Position numbers and translations under genes: made by a program. A model generated the notes under the pieces. That model did no database searches and was not told the DNA's origin. It saw only the letters and a list, made by a program, of their open reading frames with translations. From Streptacidiphilus melanogenes (GTDB lineage Bacteria; Actinomycetota; Actinomycetes; Streptomycetales; Streptomycetaceae): a stretch of DNA of 60,657 nucleotides. How positions within the stretch are numbered: the first letter of the stretch is position 1; every line of letters starts with the position of its first letter. The DNA lies in contig NZ_BBPP01000021.1 in assembly GCF_000787835.1 (NCBI RefSeq), positions 1 through 60,657 of the forward strand, written 5' to 3'. Shown here piece after piece: positions 24,598 to 31,857 of the stretch.

Positions 24598-24664
24598 AGC
24601 ACTTCCTGAGCACATCCGCCTGACCGCATCCGCGCGGCTCGACGTCAGGTGACGGTCGGACGGT

Positions 24665-25579
24665 TCAGTCGACCGGGTGATCGAAAGCCACCGCCGTGAC
24701 GTCGCGGCAGCACCGAACGAAGTCCTGGACGACGGGGTTGGCGTCGTCGGCCGGGGTCCAGGCGACCGCGACCTGGCTCGGGCCGACGCCGGTGACCGGA
24801 CGGTAGGCGATGCCGGGGCGGGCGTAGAAGCGTGCGCTGGACTCCGGTGCGAGGGCGACGCCGTAACCGTTGGCGATCGCGCTGAGCCAGTCGTCCGGAT
24901 GCTCCGTGACGGCGCCGATCCGCGCGGGGTGGCCGCCGCGTCGGTCCAGGGCCAGCCAGTACGCGCGCCAGGAGCCCGTCTCGGCCGGGGCGGCCACGAA
25001 CGGCTCGTCCAGGAGGTCCTGGAAGGGGACCACCTCGCGGGCGGCCAGCGGGTGGGAGTCGGCCAGCGCGACGCAGCGGGGCTCGGCGAACAGCACCTCC
25101 AGACGCAGCGCGTCCTGGCCGGGGAAGGGGGTCCGGACCAGGGCGACGTCGACATCCCCGCCGGACAGGCCCGCGGCAGGGTTGGACCAGGCAGCCTGCC
25201 GCATGTCGGCGCGCCAGCCGGGCCGGAGGCGGGCGAACTCGGCGACGATGCGCGGGGTCGCCTCGTTGGCGGCGCTGGCGATGAAGCCGACCCGCAGCAC
25301 GCGGGCGGCCCGGCTCGCGGCGGCTTTCGTCTCCCGCAGCACGCGATCGACGTCGTCCAGCAGGGCGGGGACCTGCCTCGCCAGGGCCCGGCCGGACGGG
25401 GTGAGGGCCATGCCGCCCCGGGAGCGGAGGAACAGCGTCACGCCGAGTCGGGCGTCCAGCTGCTTGATCTGCTTGGTCAGCGCCGGCTGGGAGACGAACA
25501 GGCGCTGCGCGGCACGGGTCAGGTTTCCCTCCTCGGCCACCGCGGCGAACGCGCGCAACAGGCGGGTGTCGACATCCAT
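24665..25579 (-). CDS. LysR-family transcriptional regulator
   Basis: 304 aa. The N-terminal winged HTH is classical (LLRAFAAVAEEGNLTRAAQRLFVSQPALTKQIKQLDARLG), followed by the linker helix and a periplasmic-binding-like effector domain with VLRVGFIASAANEATPRIVAEFARLRPGW. LysR regulators usually control the divergent neighbour, here a DoxX-like membrane gene 129 nt away, and repress themselves. Start ATG 25579 appears leaderless: TAACCT is 6 nt upstream. The effector cannot be read from the sequence. Confidence 0.95.
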   Translation of the reverse strand: MDVDTRLLRAFAAVAEEGNLTRAAQRLFVSQPALTKQIKQLDARLGVTLFLRSRGGMALTPSGRALARQVPALLDDVDRVLRETKAAASRAARVLRVGFIASAANEATPRIVAEFARLRPGWRADMRQAAWSNPAAGLSGGDVDVALVRTPFPGQDALRLEVLFAEPRCVALADSHPLAAREVVPFQDLLDEPFVAAPAETGSWRAYWLALDRRGGHPARIGAVTEHPDDWLSAIANGYGVALAPESSARFYARPGIAYRPVTGVGPSQVAVAWTPADDANPVVQDFVRCCRDVTAVAFDHPVD

Positions 25580-25708
25580 GCCATCAGGTTATGGACAACG
25601 CTATTGGACCCAGGATCGGGGCCTGGCCAGGCTGGTGGGCACGGGGGAGACCAGCCACCGCAGACCAGCCACCGCCGCGGGGTGACGCGGCCGAACGGAG
25701 GAGGACGG
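25580..25708. promoter_or_regulatory. LysR/DoxX divergent promoter region
   Basis: A 129-nt gap. TAACCT (minus strand, 25591-25586) lies 6 nt before the LysR start and is a likely leaderless -10. The AT-richer patch GGTTATGGACAACGCTATTGG at 25587-25607 is the most probable LysR binding site, overlapping that promoter. The rightward gene instead has a strong SD at 25697-25704. Confidence 0.4.
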
Positions 25709-26071
25709 GTGTCGACGGCATACTCGACGGCGTACGTGATCGTTGCCGGTGTCGTGATCGTCGCGAACACGTGGAGCGCATGCGCGAACTTCACGCGGGC
25801 GCAGTTCGTCATCGCCAACATGGCGGAACTGGGCATCCCGCAGTCGTGGCTCCCGGGGCTCGGCGTGCTGAAGGCCGCCGGCGCGGCGGGGCTGCTGCTG
25901 GGGCTGCTCGGCGTCCCGTCCGTCGGCCTCGCGGCCGCGGTCGGGCTGGTCCTGTACTACGTCGGCGCCGTCGTCGCGCACGTCCCACGGCGTGCCTACC
26001 GGCTGGTGCCGTTCGCAGGCGGCTACCTGGCTCTGTCGGCGGCAGCGCTGTCGCTGGCGGTCGCGCGATGA
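25709..26071 (+). CDS. DoxX-like membrane protein (120 aa)
   Basis: GTG 25709 is preceded by GGAGGAGG. Four predicted membrane helices: AYVIVAGVVIVANTWSAC, LGVLKAAGAAGLLLGLLG, GLAAAVGLVLYYVGAVVAHV, and GGYLALSAAALSLAVA. The GLGVLKAAGAAGLLLGL segment followed by a His in the third helix is typical of the DoxX/DoxD-like family, small quinone- or redox-linked membrane proteins of uncertain role. Its divergent LysR gene suggests inducible expression. The frame is open far upstream to 24677 only because it runs opposite the LysR gene. Confidence 0.85.
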   Translation: MSTAYSTAYVIVAGVVIVANTWSACANFTRAQFVIANMAELGIPQSWLPGLGVLKAAGAAGLLLGLLGVPSVGLAAAVGLVLYYVGAVVAHVPRRAYRLVPFAGGYLALSAAALSLAVAR

Positions 26072-26164
26072 CCGGGCCGGTGGCCACTTCCGGTCGGTTG
26101 CGCCTCGCACGCTGACACCGGGCCTCCAGCGGGTACACCTAGAGGGAGGGGACGGAGGTGGGCC

Positions 26165-26500
26165 ATGCTGTCACAGCAGGAACGGCGAACCCTGGCCGCG
26201 ATCGAGGAGCGGCTGAGCGGCGAGGATCCCGAGTTGGACCGGCTGCTGGCCACCTTCGACCGGCCGCAGGAACCCGCCCGGTGCCGGACCCGCCATCGGG
26301 CGGCCTGGTGGACACTGTTCCTCGGCCTCTGGCTGCTGGGCGCCGCGTTCCTGTTCCGCAATGCCGACGTCCTGGTTCTCGCCTTCATGGCGCTCCTGGC
26401 CGGGGCCGGGTGCTGGCTGGTGGTCGCCGCGCGGGCGGCGCGCCGCCGTCGTGAACCGTGGGGGCCGGCCTCGCGTCCGGAAAGCGGCAAACAGGGCTGA
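26165..26500 (+). CDS. DUF3040 membrane protein (111 aa)
   Basis: Begins MLSQQERRTLAAIEERLSGEDPELDRLLATF, the signature of DUF3040 proteins, then two membrane helices (AAWWTLFLGLWLLGAAFLF and LVLAFMALLAGAGCWLVVAA) and a basic tail. These actinobacterial proteins are short and have no assigned function. GGAGG lies about 9 nt before ATG 26165. Monocistronic; 93 nt behind the DoxX-like gene. Confidence 0.9.
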   Translation: MLSQQERRTLAAIEERLSGEDPELDRLLATFDRPQEPARCRTRHRAAWWTLFLGLWLLGAAFLFRNADVLVLAFMALLAGAGCWLVVAARAARRRREPWGPASRPESGKQG

Positions 26501-26603
26501 ACCCGCGCATGGCGGGGAGCGTATCCCTGGACAGGCCCCCGCCTTCGGCGGATCGACCGCTTCGCAGCAGGTGACGCGGTGGCCCCAGCGGAAGAAGCCC
26601 GTC

Positions 26604-27155
26604 ATGAACCGTGTTTTCGCCGTCCCAGCCGTCGCCCTCGCCGTCGCGGCCCTGGCCGTCGGATGCAGCTCAAGCACCAAGAACGCGGTCTCCACGCCGC
26701 CCACCTCCGGCGGAGCGTCCGCTTCGACGTCCACTGCGGCCCTGCACACCGCGAGCTCGAAGTACGGACAGATCCTGGTCGACAGCTCCGGCCGGACGCT
26801 CTACCTCCTGACCGCGGACACCGGCGGGAAGTCCACCTGCTCCGGCACCTGCGCCTCGTTCTGGCCGCCGGACGTCACGACCGGCACGCCGAGCACCAGC
26901 GGCGTCACCGCCTCCATGGTCGGCACGACCACCCGCACCGACAACACGACGCAGGTCACCTACAACGGTCACCCCCTGTACACGTTCGTCAAGGACGCCA
27001 AGGCCGGCGACGTGAACGGTGAGGGCATCACGAACTTCGGCGGCACCTGGTACGTGGTGGGCCCCAACGGCAACGCGATCATGAGCGTACCCGCGGCCTC
27101 GACGCCGAGCCCCACCGGCGGCAGCAGCTCGGGCGGCGGGGGTTACGGCTACTGA
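26604..27155 (+). CDS. Lipoprotein with COG4315-type 'secreted repeat' domain (183 aa)
   Basis: ATG 26604 with GGAAGAAG 6 nt upstream. Signal with lipobox ALAVGC-SS, then a Ser/Thr-rich linker, then two copies of the short repeat found in the predicted lipoprotein family COG4315/PF03640: KYGQILVDSSGRTLYLLTAD...CSGTCASFWPPD and TQVTYNGHPLYTFVKDAKAGDVNGEGITNFGGTWYVVGPNG. The C-terminus is Gly/Ser-rich (SSSGGGGYGY). Usually two Cys form a disulfide in the first repeat, as here. Role unknown; found at the surface of many soil bacteria. Confidence 0.9.
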   Translation: MNRVFAVPAVALAVAALAVGCSSSTKNAVSTPPTSGGASASTSTAALHTASSKYGQILVDSSGRTLYLLTADTGGKSTCSGTCASFWPPDVTTGTPSTSGVTASMVGTTTRTDNTTQVTYNGHPLYTFVKDAKAGDVNGEGITNFGGTWYVVGPNGNAIMSVPAASTPSPTGGSSSGGGGYGY

Positions 27156-27173
27156 GGTCCGGGCCCGGGAACA

Positions 27174-27229
27174 CCCGGGCGGCGCGGCGCGTGGGTCGGG
27201 GCCCACCGGTAGGCGCCGCGCCGCCCGGG
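27174..27229. terminator. Bidirectional terminator, 17-bp stem
   Basis: Between two convergent genes. Arms 27174-27190 and 27213-27229 are perfectly complementary (CCCGGGCGGCGCGGCGC), with a second small GTGGG/CCCAC stem inside the loop and an alternative GCCCGGG/CCCGGGC hairpin at 27163-27180. Confidence 0.8.
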
Positions 27230-27264
27230 CCGTGCCTCTCGCCCGGGCTCTGGCCTTCGCTCGT

Positions 27265-28812
27265 TCAGGCGAAGGCCACGTTCTGCCGGAAGGCGAAGAC
27301 CCGGTCGGGGTCGTAGTGGCGCGCCACCGACTTCAGTCGGCCGAGGTTGGCGCCGTAGTAGGCCTGGCCCCAGTCGGGCAGGCCCGCGTCGATGTAGTTG
27401 ACGTACGCCCCGGTCGCGCCGAGCCTGGCCAGCCCGTCGCGGATCTCGTCGACGGTCCGGGTCACCGCCTTCTTGGTGCCGGGCGTCGCACTGGCGTAGA
27501 TCTGGGCACTCGCGAGCGACGTGCGGTGCGGGAACGCGGTGGCGTCGGGGCGCAGTTGCGAGACCGCGCCGCCGAGGGAGTCGAGCAGCAGGGAGACGCC
27601 GGTCCGCCCGTGCATCAGGTCGGCGACGCGGCCCGCGTCGAGCGGGTGGGGCCCGAGCATGCGCGAGACCGCGACGAAGGACTCGCGTGGGAGCTTGCCG
27701 CCCTCCGAGACCGGGTGGCACTGCGCGAGGGTGTCGTTGGAGCAGCCGGCCATGTACTTCATCGCGTCGAGGTAGCTCTTCGGCTGCACGCTGCGCGTGC
27801 TCGGCTTCACACCCGCGGCGGCGATCAGCCGGTCCAGCAGCCGGTTCGCCTCGGTCTCGCCGCCGACGTAGCAGCCGACCAGGCGCGGGGTCGACGGGTT
27901 GCCGCCGGCGACCTGGCAGCTGGCCCACAGCTCGAACGGGGCCTTGGCGACCCACTCCTGCCACGCCCCGATCAGGGCGGCGGACGAGCCCTTGGGGAAG
28001 CCGAGCGAGAAGACCGTCAGCCCGGGGGCGGGCGCGGTCTTGAACGTGAACTGGGTGACCACGCCGAAGTTGCCGCCGCCACCGCCGCGCAGCGCCCAGT
28101 ACAGATCGGGCTCGGAGCCGGGCGAGGCGGTGCGCAGGTGTGCGTCGGCGGTGACCACCTCGGCCGCCGCGAGGCGGTCGCAGGTCAGACCGTACTTGCG
28201 GGTCAGCACGCCGATCCCGCCGCCCAGGGTGAGTCCGCTGACGCCGACCGTGGGGCAGGAGCCGGCCGGCAGCAGCCGGCCCGCGTTGGCCAGGGCCGCG
28301 TAGACCTCGATCAGCCGTGCGCCGGCGCCCACCAGTGCGGTGCCGTCGGGGCGCACGTGGACCTGGGCCATCAGCCGCAGGTCGATCACCAGCCCACCGT
28401 TCGGGATGCAGTAACCGAGGTAGCTGTGACCGCCGCTGCGGGCGGCGATCGGGATGCCGTGGCCGCGGGCGACGTCGAGGCAGGCCTGGACGTCGGCCGG
28501 TGAGGTGCACCGGGCGATGGCGGCGGGACGCTGACCGTCGTTCAGCTCGTTGAAGCCGAGCCGGTAGACGGCGTAGCCGGGGTCGGCGGGCAGCACCAGC
28601 CGACTGCCGAGCCGTGCGCGCAGCGCGCGCCAGTTGGGCGGCGTGTGGGCCAGGAGGCGGGCCCGGGTCGGCCACGCGTCGACGGACGGCGCGTCACCGG
28701 CACCCGCCCGGCGGACGGCGCCGCCGAGTGCGGCCGCCTGGTGGGCTCCTGCCAGCACTGCCGCCCCGCCCGCGCCCAGCGCGGCGAGGAGCCTCCGTCG
28801 GTCGACCGTCAT
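27265..28812 (-). CDS. Exported FAD-linked oxidase, berberine-bridge-enzyme type
   Basis: 515 aa. The N-terminus has a twin-arginine-like signal (DRRRLLAALGAGGAAVLAG), which fits export of a folded flavoprotein. The PCMH-type FAD domain has RSGGHSYLGY, in which His129 is the usual covalent FAD anchor, and GSCPTVGVSG with Cys186, the second anchor of bicovalent flavoproteins. Near the C-terminus YIDAGLPDWGQAYYGANLGRLKSVARHYDPDRVFAFRQNV is the berberine/berberine-like domain. These enzymes oxidise sugars, polyketide alcohols or alkaloids with O2. ATG 28812 has GAAAGAAGG upstream. No pathway neighbours reveal the substrate. Confidence 0.92.
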   Translation of the reverse strand: MTVDRRRLLAALGAGGAAVLAGAHQAAALGGAVRRAGAGDAPSVDAWPTRARLLAHTPPNWRALRARLGSRLVLPADPGYAVYRLGFNELNDGQRPAAIARCTSPADVQACLDVARGHGIPIAARSGGHSYLGYCIPNGGLVIDLRLMAQVHVRPDGTALVGAGARLIEVYAALANAGRLLPAGSCPTVGVSGLTLGGGIGVLTRKYGLTCDRLAAAEVVTADAHLRTASPGSEPDLYWALRGGGGGNFGVVTQFTFKTAPAPGLTVFSLGFPKGSSAALIGAWQEWVAKAPFELWASCQVAGGNPSTPRLVGCYVGGETEANRLLDRLIAAAGVKPSTRSVQPKSYLDAMKYMAGCSNDTLAQCHPVSEGGKLPRESFVAVSRMLGPHPLDAGRVADLMHGRTGVSLLLDSLGGAVSQLRPDATAFPHRTSLASAQIYASATPGTKKAVTRTVDEIRDGLARLGATGAYVNYIDAGLPDWGQAYYGANLGRLKSVARHYDPDRVFAFRQNVAFA

Positions 28813-29264
28813 GCCTGTGCCTTCTTTCCGGTGGTCGGGGCGCGCTGTGCGGCTGACGCCGCCACGATCCGTACCCGCTCCCGCGCGTGTGGCGCGCCGC
28901 GCTCCCCCGTTCGGCACACGGTCGTACACGTTCGACCTACCGGCGTGCGGCGTGGCGGGCCGTCAGAAGAGCGGCAGGACCGCAGGAGCCGGTTTCCCGC
29001 AGTGGCGTGACACGGTGTCACTCACGACCGCTCCGCCCGCAGTCACGCCCGGGACGCGTGCGTGGTTCCCGGTGGGGATCGTCGGGCACGGGGACGCCGG
29101 TTCGGACGGGCTGCCGGGCGTCCGCCCAGGACGGTCGCGGGCCGAGCGCGTGCGTCAGCGCGGCGGTGCCGACGGGGGTGAGCGGACGGCGACGGCCCGC
29201 TCGGTGCCCGATCCGGCCCGCCTCGATGAGGCCGGTGAGCAAGGCCGTGCCGAGGGCCGCCGAG
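28813..29264. other. Gene-poor region upstream of the FAD oxidase
   Basis: About 450 nt with no credible complete gene. On the minus strand, 29160-29290 reads LLTGLIEAGRIGHRAGRRRPLTPVGTAALTHALG, which hints at a winged-helix tail, but it overlaps the MFS relic and has no defined start. The oxidase promoter must lie near 28830-28950. Confidence 0.35.
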
Positions 29265-29550
29265 ATGGGGACGCTGTTCACCATGCCGGTGGTGGCCGCC
29301 TCCGTGCGCGCCGCCCGCCGGGGCCGGCCGGGCCGGCCCCGGCGGGGTGACCAATGCGCTGCGGCAGACCGGCACTGCTCCCGGCGTGGCCGTCTCCGGG
29401 ACGATCGCCGGATCCGGCGCCTCCCCGGACCGGTTCGTCGCCCGCCCGCACGACCTCGCCGCCCTGGGCGGGGCGCTGTGGCTGGCGGCCCCCACCCTGA
29501 CCGTCTTCGCGGTGCCGACGACCCGAGGGGCCGAAGCACGGTGCGGCTGA
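29265..29550 (+). pseudogene. MFS transporter C-terminal relic, frameshifted
   Basis: MGTLFTMPVVAASVRAA in one frame, then VTNALRQTGTAPGVAVSGTIAG...ALGGALWLAAPTLTVFAVPT in another, matches the last helices of DHA2-type MFS exporters, where VTNALRQTG follows directly. A shift in the GGCCGGCCCC run near 29325-29345 separates the halves, and everything upstream is lost. Confidence 0.65.
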
Positions 29551-29560
29551 AGCCGCGGGC

Positions 29561-30781
29561 TCAGTGCGTGCGGCCGTGGTCCCAGACGCAGGCAACGGTG
29601 CGGTCGCCGTCCGCGGAGCGGATGTTGGCGTTGACGTCGGAGAGGAACGTGATCAGGTGGGGCCGCCGGGTGCGCCAGCGCCGGGCGAACCAGGCGCCTG
29701 CGCCCGGGGCGCGGAGCAGCTCGGCCATCGGGCGGGAGGCGAGCACCAACAGGTCGCCCGGCCGGGTGGTGACCCTGGCCCACTGGAGCTCCGCCGACTC
29801 GCCGGACCGGCCGGGCAGCAGCGCGCCGCGCAGCCCGGGGTCCGGCTCGAACAGGGTCTCCCAGGCGGCCCCGGCGTCGGGCCCGGACCCGCCGGCGCGC
29901 AGCCCCAGCAACACCGCGTCGCCCGCGCCGAACAGCACGTGCTGCCGCTCGTCCAGGTCGCCCAGCTGACTGATCAGCGCGAACACCGAGGTGCCGGCCT
30001 GACGGTCGGGGTCGGCCGCGCCGCTGTCGACGGCGTTGGCCCGGGCGACCAGCCGGACCGACTCCGCCGCACCCGCCAGCGCCGAGCGCAGCGCCGCCTC
30101 GAGGGCCGCGTCGCGGTTGCGGGCGAAGACGGCGACGCCGGAGGCCAGCGCCCCGGCGGCCAGCCGCGTGGCCAGGGCCCGGCAGGCGGCGTCGGCCCCC
30201 GTCTGGGAGAGGGGCGCCTGCGCGGCGCCCGCCGCGACGGTGCTGAGCAGCACCGGCGCGCCGAAGCCGTCCACGAGGCGCAGGTTGACCGCGTCGCGGC
30301 GCTGCTCGCGGTCCTCGCGGTGACGGCTGCCGCGTACCGACGCCGCCCGCACCACCACCGGACCCAGGTCCGCGCCGTCCACCACGCTGTCGGGGGCGGC
30401 CTCGCGTCCGATCGGCAGAGAACGCGGCACGGTCGGGGCGGCCGTCTCCAACTCCGGTGGCAGCACGTCGTCGTGCTCCGCGAGCCGCGCGGCCAGTTCC
30501 TCGGCGCGCCCGCGCTGCTGCTGCCGTTGCTCCGTGACCAGCTCCAGCTCCTCGCTCAGCCCGCTCTTCTCCAGGACGAGCCGCTCGGCCCGCTCGGTCT
30601 CGACGGCGCGTGCGGTGCGCTCGGTGTCGAGCTCGCCGGAGAGCCGGGTCGTCAGCGTGTTGGCGGTGGCCAGCTGCCGGGCGAGACCGCTCGCCACGGC
30701 GCGCTGGCGCGCCAGCAGGTAGATCCCGGTCGCGAGCAGGACCGTCAGGATCGCGACGGCGGTGTAGCCGATGGCGTTCAT
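29561..30781 (-). CDS. Membrane-anchored PP2C-like protein, last gene of the Hsp70/GTPase operon (406 aa)
   Basis: An N-terminal membrane helix (about 5-25, TAVAILTVLLATGIYLLA) is followed by a coiled coil of about 80 residues (LDTERTARAVETERAERLVLEKSGLSEELELVTEQ) and a C-terminal domain that reads as a degenerate PP2C phosphatase: QRRDAVNLRLVDGFGAP where active enzymes have nQDA and a DGxGG turn, FGAGDAVLLGL, RPGDLLVLASRPMAEL, and the closing strand DRTVACVW. Several usual metal-binding Asp are missing, so it may sense or scaffold rather than dephosphorylate. Its start overlaps the stop of the gene before it by 4 nt (ATGA), so it is translationally coupled to the system. Confidence 0.8.
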   Translation of the reverse strand: MNAIGYTAVAILTVLLATGIYLLARQRAVASGLARQLATANTLTTRLSGELDTERTARAVETERAERLVLEKSGLSEELELVTEQRQQQRGRAEELAARLAEHDDVLPPELETAAPTVPRSLPIGREAAPDSVVDGADLGPVVVRAASVRGSRHREDREQRRDAVNLRLVDGFGAPVLLSTVAAGAAQAPLSQTGADAACRALATRLAAGALASGVAVFARNRDAALEAALRSALAGAAESVRLVARANAVDSGAADPDRQAGTSVFALISQLGDLDERQHVLFGAGDAVLLGLRAGGSGPDAGAAWETLFEPDPGLRGALLPGRSGESAELQWARVTTRPGDLLVLASRPMAELLRAPGAGAWFARRWRTRRPHLITFLSDVNANIRSADGDRTVACVWDHGRTH

Positions 30782-31857
30782 GGTCTCTCCGTCTGGGGCG
30801 AGGTCTGCCGCGCAGGGTCGGCGGACGTGGTGGGGGACGGGCGCTCGGCGGTGGTGACGAGTCGTCGATGCAGGCGGCGGGCCGGGGCGAGGGCGGCGAA
30901 GGTATGACAGCGCCGCCAGGCCTCGGCGGGGTTGGGCAGGGTGGCCGGGCCGTCGGCCGGGGCGCCGCGCGGGGTGTCGTTCGAGGCGTCGGGCGTCGTG
31001 TCCGTCGGAGTGGCGACACGGGTTTCGGCCAGGACTTCGGCCACGGCTTCGGGCAGGGTGCCGGGTTGTCCGTTCGGCCGGGAAGCCTGGGCTGGATGCG
31101 GTCGAGTCGGCCTGGCGGAATCCGCCTGCGCGGGTACCGCCGCCCGCAGGAGCAGCAGGCGCAGTGCGGACACGAGGCGCAGGCGGGTCAGCCGTACGGT
31201 CAACGGTTCCTCGGTGCCGTCGTGCGCGGAGGCGCCGGCGTTCGCCGCCACCGCCTGGTCCGCCGTCAGGTCCGCGGCGGCCGGGTTCGTGCGCCACGTG
31301 CAGCGGTCCAGAACGTCCCGCAGCAGCGGCGTGAGGCCGCTCTGCGTGGGGCGGTCCGCGAACCAGGCCGGGATCACGGCACGGACCGGGACCGTGGGCC
31401 ACGGCGCCGGCCAGGACGCGGTGCGGCCCAGGCACCAGCCCGCGACGGAGTCGAGACCGAGGCCGCGCCAGTCGTCGTCGGCGGCGACGACCAGCACGGT
31501 GGCCGGGGCGCCCGGTCCGGCGAGGAGCGAGGTGAGCCGCAGCCCGGGCGGGTTCGGGCCCGCGTCCTGCCGCGGGTCCGGCACGACGTACCAGAGCAGG
31601 TGGGCGTCGACGGCGCCGGCCGCCCACCCGACCGACCCGGCCGGGAGCCGTGCGGCCGCCCGGTCCCGCAACTTCCGTGCCCCGGACGCCCATCCGGCGA
31701 CGGCCAGGCGCAGCCGCGGCACGCCGCCCGAGGCCACCGTCCGCACGTCCGCCGCGAGCGCGGGCGTCACCCCGCAGGCCCGGGCCACCGGCAGCGCGGC
31801 CAGCGCTTCCACCTGCTCCGCCGCGTGCGCGGGGAACCGTCCGTCGGGCTCAGACAT
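30778..31857 (-). CDS. Unrecognised protein of the Hsp70/GTPase operon (359 aa)
   Basis: Starts ATG 31857, overlapping the previous stop by 8 nt. The first 190 residues look like a mixed alpha/beta domain (ATVLVVAADDDWRGLGLDSVAGWCLG, VPVRAVIPAWFADRPTQSGLTPLLRDVLDRCTW); the middle has a Leu/Arg helix (VRLTRLRLVSALRLLLLRAAV); then a Pro/Thr-rich disordered stretch (about 245-305) and a last helical segment. No signal peptide or clear membrane helix. I recognise no family. It is encoded between the coiled-coil protein and the PP2C-like protein, so it is probably an adaptor of the complex. Confidence 0.85.
   Translation of the reverse strand: MSEPDGRFPAHAAEQVEALAALPVARACGVTPALAADVRTVASGGVPRLRLAVAGWASGARKLRDRAAARLPAGSVGWAAGAVDAHLLWYVVPDPRQDAGPNPPGLRLTSLLAGPGAPATVLVVAADDDWRGLGLDSVAGWCLGRTASWPAPWPTVPVRAVIPAWFADRPTQSGLTPLLRDVLDRCTWRTNPAAADLTADQAVAANAGASAHDGTEEPLTVRLTRLRLVSALRLLLLRAAVPAQADSARPTRPHPAQASRPNGQPGTLPEAVAEVLAETRVATPTDTTPDASNDTPRGAPADGPATLPNPAEAWRRCHTFAALAPARRLHRRLVTTAERPSPTTSADPARQTSPQTERP

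Noticed and set aside
24677-26071. 464-aa frame that would fuse into the DoxX-like gene
   Set aside because: It runs opposite the LysR gene; the GTG 25709 start with GGAGGAGG is far better.
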